64,000 nucleotides of DNA from Paenibacillus ehimensis NBRC 15659. Its GTDB lineage: Bacteria > Bacillota > Bacilli > Paenibacillales > NBRC-103111. Below the pieces are notes generated by a model that was not told the origin of the DNA, did no database searches, and saw only the letters and a program-made list of their open reading frames with translations. Where the stretch lies: positions 1-64,000 of the forward strand of contig NZ_BILX01000019.1 of the NCBI RefSeq assembly GCF_004000785.1, read 5' to 3'. Below, piece after piece: positions 55,121-63,966 of this stretch. Position numbers and translations under genes: made by a program. Position 1 is the first letter of the stretch. Every line of letters starts with the position of its first letter.

Positions 55121-56626
55121 TTATCTCACGATATCCCTGTATTCTTTCGGCGTGAAGCCTACGGTCTTCTTGAAGATTTTGTTAAAATAAGCCGGGTCGG
55201 GATACCCTACCCGTTCGCCGATTTCGTAAGTTTTAAGCTCGGCATGCTCTTTCAGCAGCTCCTTCGCCTTCTGAATCCGGATGCCGATCATAAATTCGGT
55301 CAGTGTCTGCCCGGTTTCCGCTTTGAACAGCTTGCTCAGATAGTTCGGGGTGAGGTATACCTCTGCTGCGAGGGACTGCAAATCGATGTCCCTTTGAAAG
55401 CCTTCCGCAAGAATCTTCTTCACTTGGCCAATCACCCGGTTCTCCCGGCTGCTGCGCCGCTCCCGGCACCCCCTGAGCAGTTCGGTTATGCTCCGAATCC
55501 ATTGGGTTCCGATTTGTTCGAACCGCATGGCGTTCTCGATCAGAGATTCCATCTTCAGCGAGCCGCCGTAATGATCCTCGATGACTTCGACAAACTCGGG
55601 AATATCCTGCCGCAGCAGGAAGACCGTCTGCTCGAAGAGTTCGAGCAGCTGCCGCTTCTCCGGCCGAAGCTCTGCCAGCCGAAGCACGAACTTCTGCAGC
55701 ACCTCCCGAATGCCGGCCTCATCCAGTATTTCAAGGAAGGGCTTCAGCTCTTTCTCAAGCTTGGCGAACTGCCCGTGCAGCGAGGCTGCGGGGATTTCCT
55801 CCACCATCGCGGTCAGCACCCGTCCGGTTCCATACATCGCGTAGTGACTGGCCCGGAGCGCTTCGCGGAAAGCCTCGCTCCACTGGTGCGGACCTCGGAC
55901 AACCGGTCCGATCCCAACGGACAAGCATCCCTTTTGCCCCGTCGTACAAGAGAGGGCCAGCCGCGTGGCAAGGTCGGCCGTTCCCTGCGGATACGACCGG
56001 AAATCAGCCGCGACCAGAAGGCACATCATATGCCCGGTTATTGGAATCGCCTCCAGGAAAGCGGCGCCGGCCACCTCGGCGATCCGTGCCCGGAGAGCTC
56101 CCTCTTCGATCGGCTCTTCCCCCCGGATCACGAGGCAAGCCGCTTCTCCTTCCCAGGGCGGCTCCGGCATCTCGCCGGCAGGCTCTACCTCCCTTCCCTC
56201 CAGCTTCGCCCGAATCCAGTCGGTCTGCCTTGCCCGCCCCTCGACACGCCGTCTCTCCGTCTCACCGTGCAGCCGCCTCAGCAGAGCAAAGAGCTCCTGC
56301 TTATTAACCGGCTTCAACAGATAGTCCACCACGCCGAATTTCAGCGCTTTGCGGGCATATTCAAACTCGCTATAGCCGCTCAAAATCACACAGGGCACTC
56401 CGGGCTTCCGCTCCCGGAGCTTATCGATGAGCTCGAGCCCATCCATTGCAGGCATTTGGATATCGGTAATAATCATATCGACTTCCTTGCCGGGCAGGGC
56501 GTTCAGGATCTCCAAACCGTTCGCGTAGGAACCGACAATCTCGTAATCCTCGCTTTCCTTTTGAATGATTTTCTCCAGTCCGAGCCGAATGCGTTCCTCA
56601 TCGTCCGCTATCATAATACGCAGCAC
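55121..56626 (-). CDS. YesN-type response regulator with AraC DNA-binding domain
   Basis: The 501-residue regulator has a receiver domain (IMIADDEERIRLGLEKII, phosphoacceptor Asp in DMIITDIQMPAMDGLEL, switch Lys in VDYLLKPVNKQEL), a middle linker region of about 260 residues, and a C-terminal AraC double helix-turn-helix (LAAEVYLTPNYLSKLFKAETG to GYPDPAYFNKIFKKTVGFTPKEYR). It pairs with the kinase gene 12 bases upstream. Candidate targets are the TTTTGTTAG-containing promoters of the mannanase operon and the binding-protein gene. Confidence 0.92.
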   Translation of the reverse strand: MLRIMIADDEERIRLGLEKIIQKESEDYEIVGSYANGLEILNALPGKEVDMIITDIQMPAMDGLELIDKLRERKPGVPCVILSGYSEFEYARKALKFGVVDYLLKPVNKQELFALLRRLHGETERRRVEGRARQTDWIRAKLEGREVEPAGEMPEPPWEGEAACLVIRGEEPIEEGALRARIAEVAGAAFLEAIPITGHMMCLLVAADFRSYPQGTADLATRLALSCTTGQKGCLSVGIGPVVRGPHQWSEAFREALRASHYAMYGTGRVLTAMVEEIPAASLHGQFAKLEKELKPFLEILDEAGIREVLQKFVLRLAELRPEKRQLLELFEQTVFLLRQDIPEFVEVIEDHYGGSLKMESLIENAMRFEQIGTQWIRSITELLRGCRERRSSRENRVIGQVKKILAEGFQRDIDLQSLAAEVYLTPNYLSKLFKAETGQTLTEFMIGIRIQKAKELLKEHAELKTYEIGERVGYPDPAYFNKIFKKTVGFTPKEYRDIVR

Positions 56627-56638
56627 GCTTCTCCACTC

Positions 56639-58498
56639 CTATTCCGTTGAACGGTGCAGTCTTACATGAACTTCCGTCCCCTTGCCCTCGACGCTGTATA
56701 CCTCCAACCCGTACGACTCGCCATAATACAGCTTCAGCCGCTCGTTCACATTGCGCAGACCGATACTTCTCTTATCTTTTGGGCTCCCCTCTGCCGAAGA
56801 CAAGGTCCGGCGCAGCTTCTCCAGCGTCTCCGGGTTCATGCCGGTTCCGTTATCTTGAATGACCATAACCACATCTTCGCCGCTCTTGGCGAAAGATACG
56901 GAGACGATCATCTTCCGGGAGGGGTTCATCCCATGAAGGATGGCGTTCTCCACAATCGGCTGCACGGTCAGTTTCAGCATCCGAAGCGTTTCGAATTTCT
57001 CGTACGGTTCAATCGTCAATTGGAAGCGGCCCGGATACCTGAATTCCTGAAGCTTCATATAATTACGCAGATGTTCAAGCTCGTCTTCCATCTGCACGAA
57101 TTCCTTCTTATCGGTAATGCTGTAGCGCAGCAGCTTCCCCAAAATTTCCGTCATATCGGCCACTTCGTCATCGTCATTAAATTCTGCCGTCATGCGGATG
57201 GATTCCAGCGTGTTGTAGATAAAATGCGGGTTGATCTGCGACTGCAATGCGTGCAGCTCGGCCTCCTTCTTTCTCTCGCCGATCCGGGTGTTCTCCTCGA
57301 TAAGATGCCGGATTCTGTCGATCATCCGGTTGAACTGATTGCCAAGCCGGCCCGCCTCATCCTGGGACGTAACCGGGAAGCGGACATCCAGGTTGCCCTG
57401 CTGAACGTTTTTCATAAGAACGACCAGCTTCCTTAATGAGCGGGTCAAAGCGAAGGAGAGGAAGATCGATATCGCGAGCGCCAGACCGATTGTAAGCAAA
57501 GTCGCGAACAAGGTAAACTCCCGCGTTCTTTCAACTCCTTGGGTCAACTGATCCAAGGGGACCGTGATCACCACTCGCCATCCGGACCGCTCCGATATGG
57601 AGTAAACAACCAGTGAATCCCCGCCCTCTACCTGCTCCAAGAAGCTTCCTTGAGACTCCCGGCCGCGCTGCAGCCAGTGGCCCTCCTCGATCTTCCGCGT
57701 CATGAAAGCGCGGTCGCTATCGTAGATGACGATATCTTCATTATTGATAATAAACGTCTTTCCCCGGGTCACCGCATCCATATCTTTAACCAGACGTTCA
57801 AAGGAAGCCATATTTGCATCCACGACAACCAAACCGATCGGTTCGTAAGCGTTGTTGAACACTTCACGGACAACCGAGAACAGATAGTTGCGCCGATTCG
57901 TGTTGTTGATCACTTCCTCCGTAGGGATTAAAGCCGGAAGCCCCTTGTCCCGCTCCACCGCCCGTTTCCAGACCGCATACCGCTTGTTGATATCCTGACG
58001 CACCCCGCTCTTGTAGCGGTAATACGCATTGCCGTATTGATCGAATAAATACACGGAAGTCGTATCTTCCTTAATATTGTTCAGGAAATTGATGCTGGAT
58101 TCGATGCGCTGCCGAATGTCCAAGGAAGACGGCGTAAGAGAAGGGGAAGGCGACGCGATCTTCGCCGATTCGTCCCTCAGACTCTCATAATACCGGTTGG
58201 AGAGCTCCAAATTTTCTTTGATCTCCTCCACATACGCCGGAATCGTCGAAAGCTTCTCCATATCCTGAATGTATTCGTCGAGCCGGTTGGCCATTTCTTT
58301 GGAGACCTGTTGGACATAAGCGGCCGTATGATCCTGTACCGAGTCCCGATAGGTCCGATACGAGTAATAACTGAGCAGCGAGATCGGAATGATAAGCAGA
58401 CTGACAAAAACAATAATGAGCTTCCATTCCATCCGAAGCTGAGCCAACTGCACCATGCTCCCCAGCCGGGGAAAAAGATGTCGAATTCGTTTTTGCAT
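56639..58498 (-). CDS. YesM-type sensor histidine kinase
   Basis: The 619-residue membrane kinase has two transmembrane helices (KLIIVFVSLLIIPISLLSYY near residue 28 and FTLFATLLTIGLALAISIFL near 320) around an outer sensor domain of about 270 residues with a Cache-like pattern, then HAMP, and a His_kinase domain with H-box LHALQSQINPHFIYNTLESIR and VENAILHGMNPS. ATG 58498 follows AAGGAGA. It is first in the operon with the YesN-type regulator and SBP1. Its signal is probably a beta-mannoside. Confidence 0.92.
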   Translation of the reverse strand: MQKRIRHLFPRLGSMVQLAQLRMEWKLIIVFVSLLIIPISLLSYYSYRTYRDSVQDHTAAYVQQVSKEMANRLDEYIQDMEKLSTIPAYVEEIKENLELSNRYYESLRDESAKIASPSPSLTPSSLDIRQRIESSINFLNNIKEDTTSVYLFDQYGNAYYRYKSGVRQDINKRYAVWKRAVERDKGLPALIPTEEVINNTNRRNYLFSVVREVFNNAYEPIGLVVVDANMASFERLVKDMDAVTRGKTFIINNEDIVIYDSDRAFMTRKIEEGHWLQRGRESQGSFLEQVEGGDSLVVYSISERSGWRVVITVPLDQLTQGVERTREFTLFATLLTIGLALAISIFLSFALTRSLRKLVVLMKNVQQGNLDVRFPVTSQDEAGRLGNQFNRMIDRIRHLIEENTRIGERKKEAELHALQSQINPHFIYNTLESIRMTAEFNDDDEVADMTEILGKLLRYSITDKKEFVQMEDELEHLRNYMKLQEFRYPGRFQLTIEPYEKFETLRMLKLTVQPIVENAILHGMNPSRKMIVSVSFAKSGEDVVMVIQDNGTGMNPETLEKLRRTLSSAEGSPKDKRSIGLRNVNERLKLYYGESYGLEVYSVEGKGTEVHVRLHRSTE

Positions 58499-58587
58499 CC
58501 CGGTTCTCCTTACCGCATACCGCATAAGACGGCCAAACTTGTTGCTGCTTCCGGTATTATTGTAGCACAGCCCCCCATCGGTTGTTT

Positions 58588-58630
58588 CAAAAAAACAACC
58601 CGAAAGCAGGATCTCCTCCTCTTCCGGGTT
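58588..58630 (-). terminator. Terminator after SBP2
   Basis: On the minus strand AACCCG-GAAG pairs with CTTT-CGGGTT and is followed by GTTTTTTT. It separates the SBP2 transcript from the kinase operon. Confidence 0.78.
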
Positions 58631-58677
58631 ATGCCCCTTTACTGCTCTAACGAAAACCGGCTAAGCTGTGATGAGGC

Positions 58678-59976
58678 TTATTTCACCGCCGCTCTTGCTT
58701 CCTTCCATTTCTGGTTCAACCCATCCAACTCCGCTTTAAGGTCTTTCGCTTTCAAGATGCTCTGGATATACTTGCCGCCGAAGAAATCGATCTTGGCTTT
58801 GTTGCCGATATCGTTCCATTTCGAGGAAGTCGGCACACTCTCGATCAATGCCGGCTTATACGATTGGAACTCCTTGAGCTGCGCCAGACCGGGCTCTTTG
58901 GATTTTTGCGGCGGGATAAAACCCGAGGCCTCCACATAACCCGCTTCTTCTACCATAAATTTGATCCAAGCCTCGGCAAGCGGCTTATTCTTGCTGTTCA
59001 CATTGATGCCGTAGAAGTAATCCGCGCTGAGCAGAGCGTTCAGCTTCCCGCTGTTATCGTACGGAAACGGGAAAAAGCCTATATCTTCCTTGGCCGCCCC
59101 TGCCCCGATAATTTGGTTAATAACCCAGTTGCCGAGGAAATACATGCCGGCCTTGCCGGTCGCCACTTCGCCTTTGGACGCTTCCCAGACGTTCGAGTAC
59201 AAGTCCTTTTCCACGTAGCCTTTTTCATTCAATGTTCTTAAGATGGTAAAGCCCTTGCCGAATTCGTTATCCAGCTTGAACGGCTCGTCCGTGTCCACCA
59301 TCTTGTCCAAATAGTTGGCATCTCCGCTGGAAAATTGTACGAGAACCTCGCCCCACATTTTCATCGGCCACTGCGCTCCGTTGTTGATGTAGATCGGCAC
59401 AATCCCGGCCGCCTTTAATTTTTCGCAGGCCGCATAGAACTCGTCGAGCGTCTTGGGTACCGCGGTAATGCCCGCTTTCTCGAACGCCTTCTTGTTATAG
59501 ACGATCCCTTCCGTCGAAACCCCGGAGACGATCCCGTAAATTTGGCCGTTATCGGCCTTGTAATTTTTAAAATACAGGTCGCCCAGACTATCGGCCAGCC
59601 CGTTCAACGGAGCGAAAAATTTGCCGAGATCCTTGGCAGCGATATTGGTCGGAATAAGCATGACATCACCGACATTGTTCGCGGACAAGCGGACACGCAT
59701 ATCGGATTCGTAGTTTGTAATCCCTTCGAATTCGATATCCTCGACATTCGGATATTTTTTCTTGAAGGCTTCCTCATATTTGTCGAAGGTACCGTCATTC
59801 ACGAGGTCCGTACGCTGTGTGATGAAGGTGATTTTCCCTTTGATATCGCCGTTTCCGCCTGCGCCCTGCTCGCTTTTCGCAGCGCTTTCATTCGTCGGCT
59901 GGGCGCTTCCTCCGCAGCCGGCTAACGCGGACGAAGCAAGAGCAACGGCGAGTACCGTACCGAACATTTTTTTCAT
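58678..59976 (-). CDS. ABC transporter solute-binding lipoprotein (SBP2)
   Basis: The 432-residue protein has a lipoprotein signal (MKKMFGTVLAVALASSALAGC) and the extracellular sugar-binding fold (GDVMLIPTNIAAKDLGKFF, QIYGIVSGVSTEGIVYNKKAFEKAGI, KAGMYFLGNWVINQI). It is the transport subunit for the permeases encoded upstream, probably for manno-oligosaccharides. It has its own upstream region of 145 bases with TTTTGTTAG words and a terminator behind, so it can be expressed at a higher level than the permeases. ATG 59976 follows AAAGGGG. Confidence 0.9.
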   Translation of the reverse strand: MKKMFGTVLAVALASSALAGCGGSAQPTNESAAKSEQGAGGNGDIKGKITFITQRTDLVNDGTFDKYEEAFKKKYPNVEDIEFEGITNYESDMRVRLSANNVGDVMLIPTNIAAKDLGKFFAPLNGLADSLGDLYFKNYKADNGQIYGIVSGVSTEGIVYNKKAFEKAGITAVPKTLDEFYAACEKLKAAGIVPIYINNGAQWPMKMWGEVLVQFSSGDANYLDKMVDTDEPFKLDNEFGKGFTILRTLNEKGYVEKDLYSNVWEASKGEVATGKAGMYFLGNWVINQIIGAGAAKEDIGFFPFPYDNSGKLNALLSADYFYGINVNSKNKPLAEAWIKFMVEEAGYVEASGFIPPQKSKEPGLAQLKEFQSYKPALIESVPTSSKWNDIGNKAKIDFFGGKYIQSILKAKDLKAELDGLNQKWKEARAAVK

Positions 59977-60000
59977 TTGCCGAATCCCCTTTTCGTTTGT

Positions 60001-60112
60001 TAATTGTTATTGTTATCGCTTACATCCATATTGTATAATATTGTTAGTAAAATTCATTGGCTTTTGTTATCAAAAGTTGTCTTGAATTACTCATTTTCGC
60101 TAACAAAAAAAA
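60001..60112 (-). promoter_or_regulatory. SBP2 upstream region with TTGTTAG elements
   Basis: In the 145 bases before SBP2 the minus strand carries TTTTGTTAG (60100-60108), and the plus strand carries TTGTTAG (60041-60047) and the palindrome TTTTGTTATCAAAA (60063-60076). A minus-strand TATACAAT lies near 60030-60037. The absence of a good -35 suggests an activator-dependent promoter. Confidence 0.5.
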
Positions 60113-60121
60113 CGAAATCCA

Positions 60122-60955
60122 TTACTCTTTAACGGAACCGCTGGTGACGCCGGCGTAAATAAACTTTTGCAAGAACAGGAACAAGATAATCGCCGGTACG
60201 AAAATAACGATGATCATGGCCGCAATATAATTCCAGCTCGCCGCGTTAGGGCCGACGAATTGAAAGATGGAAGTGGAAACCACCTGCAGATTGACTTTCG
60301 TCAGGTAAAGAAAAGGAATGTAAAAATCGTTATAGATATAAATCGTCCGGAGAATCACGACCGTAATGGTCGCGGGCAGCAGCAGCGGGAAAATAATGTT
60401 CCAATAAATCCGGAACAGGGAAGCCCCTTCCAGCATAGCGCTCTCGTCCAGCGAGTACGAAATATTGCGGATAAACTGCAGGTAGATCATAATCGAAATG
60501 ACATCGGCGCCCAGATACAAGAGAATCGGCGCATGAATATTATTGATCAGCCCAAGGGAATTCATGAGCCCGTAGGTTGCCACCTGCGTCGTTACAAGAG
60601 GCGTAACGGAGGCGAGCAGATACATGCCGATGATGACCTTCTTCAGCTTAAAGTCAAAGCGGCCGAGCGCATAAGCAACCATCGTGCCAAGAATGATGTT
60701 CCCCGCCACAGAAAGTCCGATGATGTACAGCGTGTTGGGGAATGCCGTCGTTAAGATTTTTGTTTTGGTAAAAATGAACTGATAATTATCCCAGTGGAAC
60801 CAATTAGCCGGAAGGGCGAACCGGTTCTGAAGGTACTCCTGCTTGGTCTTCAGCGAGGTGATAAATACCGTATAGGGCGGGAACAATACGACGAATGCCC
60901 CGATAAACAAGGATGCATACTGAAGCACCCGGACCAAAACCGATTGCTCTCTCAT
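60122..60955 (-). CDS. ABC sugar permease, MalG/LacG-like
   Basis: The 277-residue inner-membrane protein has six helices and the EAA loop DESAMLEGASLFRIYWNIIFPLLLP, where the ATPase docks. The N-terminal VLQYASLFIGAFVVLFPPYTVFITSLK is typical of CUT1 family second permeases. ATG 60955 overlaps the stop of the first permease (ATGA). No ATPase is encoded nearby, so a shared MsmX-type ATPase elsewhere must energise it. The substrate is inferred to be beta-manno-oligosaccharides. Confidence 0.92.
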   Translation of the reverse strand: MREQSVLVRVLQYASLFIGAFVVLFPPYTVFITSLKTKQEYLQNRFALPANWFHWDNYQFIFTKTKILTTAFPNTLYIIGLSVAGNIILGTMVAYALGRFDFKLKKVIIGMYLLASVTPLVTTQVATYGLMNSLGLINNIHAPILLYLGADVISIMIYLQFIRNISYSLDESAMLEGASLFRIYWNIIFPLLLPATITVVILRTIYIYNDFYIPFLYLTKVNLQVVSTSIFQFVGPNAASWNYIAAMIIVIFVPAIILFLFLQKFIYAGVTSGSVKE

Positions 60956-61827
60956 GCTTCATCTCCCCCTTTCACCAGCAGACGCTGCAGGCCCACGAAG
61001 ACGAGGACAATCATCAGCATCACCACGGCCAGCGCGGAACCTAAACCAACCTGCTGGAATTTAAAGGCTACATCGACCGTTTTGATAATGAACGTTTCGG
61101 TATTGTTGGCGCCGAGCATCATGATATACGGAATTTCAAACGCTTCCAAAGCACCGGTCAGGGTCAGCAGCAGCAGAAGCTCCATCACCTTGCGGATACC
61201 GGGGAGCGTAATATGCAGGAATTGCTGTGTGGAGGAAGCGCCATCAATCCGGGCGGCCTCGTAGATATCCTGCGGAATCGATTGTAAAGTTCCGAGAAAA
61301 ATCACCATGCTCAGCCCCATGTATTTCCACATCGAAACGAAAGCCAGCGCATAGTTAACGACCGAAGGGTCGCCAAGCCAATCCCGCTTCAAGCCTTGAA
61401 GCCCAACCAGATCCAGAAAAGCATTGAGCGTGCCGTATTGGTTGTTGTAAAGCGCCTGAAACATAAAGACGATCGCGACGCTATGCATGATATAGGGCAG
61501 GAACAGGATCACGCGGAACCCGTTTCTTCCCTTCAATTTGCTGTTGAGCAGCACGGCAAAATAAAGGGCGAGCGACGTTTGAAGCAACCCGCCGATAAAA
61601 TAATAAGCGTTATTCTTCAATACGCCGAAATACTCCGCATTGGTAAAAATCTCCCTGTAATTCCGAAGGCCCACGAATACTTTCTCCGTCAGCCCGTCCC
61701 ATTCCATGAAACTGTAATAGAACAAACTGACCAGCGGATAATAAGAAAACGTAAGCAGCAGCAGCAGCGGCACCGTTAAAAAACTGACAAGGATAATGGT
61801 TCTTTGCGTGCTGTAGCTATAGTTCAT
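60952..61827 (-). CDS. ABC sugar permease, MalF/LacF-like
   Basis: The 291-residue inner-membrane protein has six helices, a first periplasmic loop with YYSFMEWDGLTEKVFVGLRNYREIF, and the EAA loop DIYEAARIDGASSTQQFLHITLP. It forms the channel with the overlapping second permease. It is the first gene of the transport operon. Upstream sequence to 62171 is AT-rich and has no other convincing gene. Confidence 0.92.
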   Translation of the reverse strand: MNYSYSTQRTIILVSFLTVPLLLLLTFSYYPLVSLFYYSFMEWDGLTEKVFVGLRNYREIFTNAEYFGVLKNNAYYFIGGLLQTSLALYFAVLLNSKLKGRNGFRVILFLPYIMHSVAIVFMFQALYNNQYGTLNAFLDLVGLQGLKRDWLGDPSVVNYALAFVSMWKYMGLSMVIFLGTLQSIPQDIYEAARIDGASSTQQFLHITLPGIRKVMELLLLLTLTGALEAFEIPYIMMLGANNTETFIIKTVDVAFKFQQVGLGSALAVVMLMIVLVFVGLQRLLVKGGDEA

Positions 61828-62171
61828 AGACGCTGCCCCTCCAATCCTTAGCTATTTCGTACTCCTCAAAAACAAGTATGCGCTTTCTTTTTGTGCGAGT
61901 CTCACCAAATTTGTTTTGCGTACGAGGCGCTCCCCCCGGGATCTCCTTTTTATTACCGTTGCTATGCCTTGACCTCCCAGCATCAATGGAATATCTCTTG
62001 CATGATTGATTATAGATCGGTTCGTCCTCCGAAAAAATGCACTCAGTAAGCATTTCTTGTCTTTAATTATCGAAATGATCGATGAGCTTCAGCGCAACAA
62101 TGATACTTTCAATAAACGGTAACAATTGAATTAAATAACATATATAATAGATCTTTCTTTAAAGTCAAAAA
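61828..62171. other. Intergenic region upstream of the permease operon
   Basis: The stretch is AT-rich toward 62100-62160 and should hold the permease promoter on the minus strand, but I could not pick a convincing -35/-10 pair. A short frame of 78 codons on the minus strand has no ribosome site or recognisable features. I see nothing else here. Confidence 0.5.
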
Positions 62172-62422
62172 ACCACTCCGACGGAGTGGCCAGAATGTTG
62201 AGAAAGTGGTCATATAAAAAATAGAAAAACATACGGAGGTGGGGTATCTACTGGAGGAGCGATAGCGTTCGCCTTTGTCTGCGGGAAATATCCGCTGCTA
62301 AGCGGCTTCAATCAAAGTTTCCCGCTGACAAGAGCGACCGGAAGTAGATACCCCACCCCCTCGTAACATCTATGGCTTCAATTGATCACTTTCTCAACAA
62401 CCTCACCACTCCGACGGAGTGG
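62172..62422. repeat. Nested palindromic repeat element (MITE-like or structured RNA)
   Basis: The 251-base element is bounded by two identical palindromes CCACTCCGACGGAGTGG (62172-62188, 62406-62422). Inside are nested inverted repeats: 62195-62211 with 62383-62399 (17 bases, one mismatch), 62238-62252 with 62343-62357 (15 bases, perfect), 62281-62288 with 62318-62325 (GCGGGAAA/TTTCCCGC), and CCGC/GCGG around 62292-62305. The whole can fold into one long stem. It has no gene. Confidence 0.75.
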
Positions 62423-62444
62423 CTTTAATATTTTCATATATGAG

Positions 62445-62822
62445 CTAAGCGACAAGACTAATCAGATTGCCGTCAGGGTCCTGCACGATTGCGTAGCGTT
62501 CTCCCCAGAACCCATCAAACGGCCCGCGATGTCCGATGTGTCCATGCTCCGTCAATTGACGGTACAGCTCGTCCACCGCTTCACGGCTGTCGCACTGAAA
62601 GGCGAGCTCGAATCGATATCCGGAAGGCTCTTCCCAGCCACCATAAACGACTTGTGCCGATTCCCGTGTGGCCACGGCCAAGCGAAGCCCGTTGTGTTCC
62701 ACCTCAACGTGATTTTCTTCGTCGGCACTTTCCGGTATTTCCACACCCAGCATACGGTAGAAATCCAAAGCCTTTCTCATATCCTTCACGAAAATCCCGA
62801 TTCTTTTCAATTTAACCGCCAT
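62445..62822 (-). CDS. VOC family protein (glyoxalase/bleomycin-resistance fold)
   Basis: The 125-residue protein has the VOC beta-alpha-beta-beta-beta pattern: VKLKRIGIFVKDMRKALDFYRMLGVEIP at the start, RLAVATRES in the middle and GERYAIVQDPDGNLISLV at the end. Some metal-binding positions (the first His) are not obvious, so enzyme activity is uncertain. ATG 62822 follows GGTGAAG. It lies 90 bases after the AraC-type gene on the same strand and may be controlled by it. Confidence 0.85.
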   Translation of the reverse strand: MAVKLKRIGIFVKDMRKALDFYRMLGVEIPESADEENHVEVEHNGLRLAVATRESAQVVYGGWEEPSGYRFELAFQCDSREAVDELYRQLTEHGHIGHRGPFDGFWGERYAIVQDPDGNLISLVA

Positions 62823-62912
62823 GCTTCACCATTCCAATCGTTGTGATTTGATTTTCTTCCCCCCTATCATATATCTTGTACTGACAGTCAAAATAGTAAA
62901 AAACGGACTTCT

Positions 62913-63731
62913 TCAGCCCTTTTTCATCATTCGTTTTATCGGCAGCCCGTAATAACGTGCAAAGTCTTTGGCAAAATGCGACTGATCATAGTAACCGTAT
63001 TTTAGCGCCAGATCCGTCAAGCTGGAATAGCCCCCGCTGGAAAACTCCTGCAATAGGCTTTGAAACCGGACGATTCCCAGCATCTCCTTCGGGCTCAAGC
63101 CGAGCTCCCGATCAAATGCCCTTCTTAGATGCCGTTCGCTGAAGTTAAGCTTTTCGGCCAAATCCGTTACGGTCAGATTCCCTTTGAATTCATACATATA
63201 CCGCGTGCTTTGGTACACCAGGGAAGGGATAGAAGTATCGCTGCAAGCCAGCATTTGGCTTAGTTTGCGTTCAACGATGGCAATGATGTCCGAAGCGGTA
63301 TTTGCGGCCATTATTTCTTCGGCCATAAGCCGCCCTTCAACACCCCAGATCTCTTCCAGGAAAACATGGTGTCCACCAAACGCCGAGAGGGGATATTTTA
63401 AAAAAGCCCGGGCCGACTCCGAATATAACCGGATGCCGAATACCGAACGCGCCTCGGTGAAATGTAAAACTTTGTAACGGGTCGATAGTCCATCGACAAA
63501 CGCGGCCTTCCCGGAAGAGGGGGAGTGAAGATCCACGATAATATGGACACAGCCGTCCGGGAGGATCCGATGCCATTGATTTCCGGCGCCGGCCTGAAAA
63601 TCCATTGTCCAATAACAAACAATATGCGATGCTAACTGAAGGCTCGGCACATATTCCCGGTAAATGTACTCGGGACGATGCAGCTCCGGCTGCAATTTCG
63701 GCGATTGTACAGGACGATAGGAATGCATCAT
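62913..63731 (-). CDS. AraC family transcriptional regulator
   Basis: The 272-residue protein has an N-terminal sensing domain (ILPDGCVHIIVDLHSPSS, GIRLYSESARAFLKYPLS) of the type annotated DUF6597, and a C-terminal AraC double helix-turn-helix (LTVTDLAEKLNFSERHLRRAFDRELGLSPKEM to GYYDQSHFAKDFARYYGLPIKRMM). The start is ATG 63731 or the adjacent ATG 63728, after GCGAGGTT. It probably controls the VOC gene downstream. Confidence 0.88.
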   Translation of the reverse strand: MMHSYRPVQSPKLQPELHRPEYIYREYVPSLQLASHIVCYWTMDFQAGAGNQWHRILPDGCVHIIVDLHSPSSGKAAFVDGLSTRYKVLHFTEARSVFGIRLYSESARAFLKYPLSAFGGHHVFLEEIWGVEGRLMAEEIMAANTASDIIAIVERKLSQMLACSDTSIPSLVYQSTRYMYEFKGNLTVTDLAEKLNFSERHLRRAFDRELGLSPKEMLGIVRFQSLLQEFSSGGYSSLTDLALKYGYYDQSHFAKDFARYYGLPIKRMMKKG

Positions 63732-63927
63732 GGCAACCTCGCTTTAGTTCCACTTAATAGGCTTGGCCAACTATTCATTGTAATACATTCGATTGGGTTT
63801 AGCCATGAACAATGTTGGGGCAACAACCTGCCATAGATGAGTAACAAAATGATATTTCGGGACGAAAGCATACGGATTACTTCGACGAGCACGGTCAAAC
63901 ACCTTCGTTGTAAGGTTATTCCGCTGT

Positions 63928-63958
63928 AAAAAAAGAACCCGATGCGCTTCGGGTTCTT
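63928..63958 (-). terminator. Terminator of a gene right of the window
   Basis: AAGAACCCGA and TCGGGTTCTT form a 10-base stem. On the minus strand seven T follow. It ends a transcript that enters from beyond position 64000. Confidence 0.8.
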
Positions 63959-63966
63959 CGTTAACT

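Noticed and set aside
55244-56650. Plus-strand open frame of 468 codons
   Set aside because: It lies opposite the YesN-type regulator, which has full receiver and AraC domains.
61817-62053. Minus-strand frame of 78 codons upstream of the permeases
   Set aside because: It overlaps the permease start, is low in recognisable features and lacks a ribosome site.
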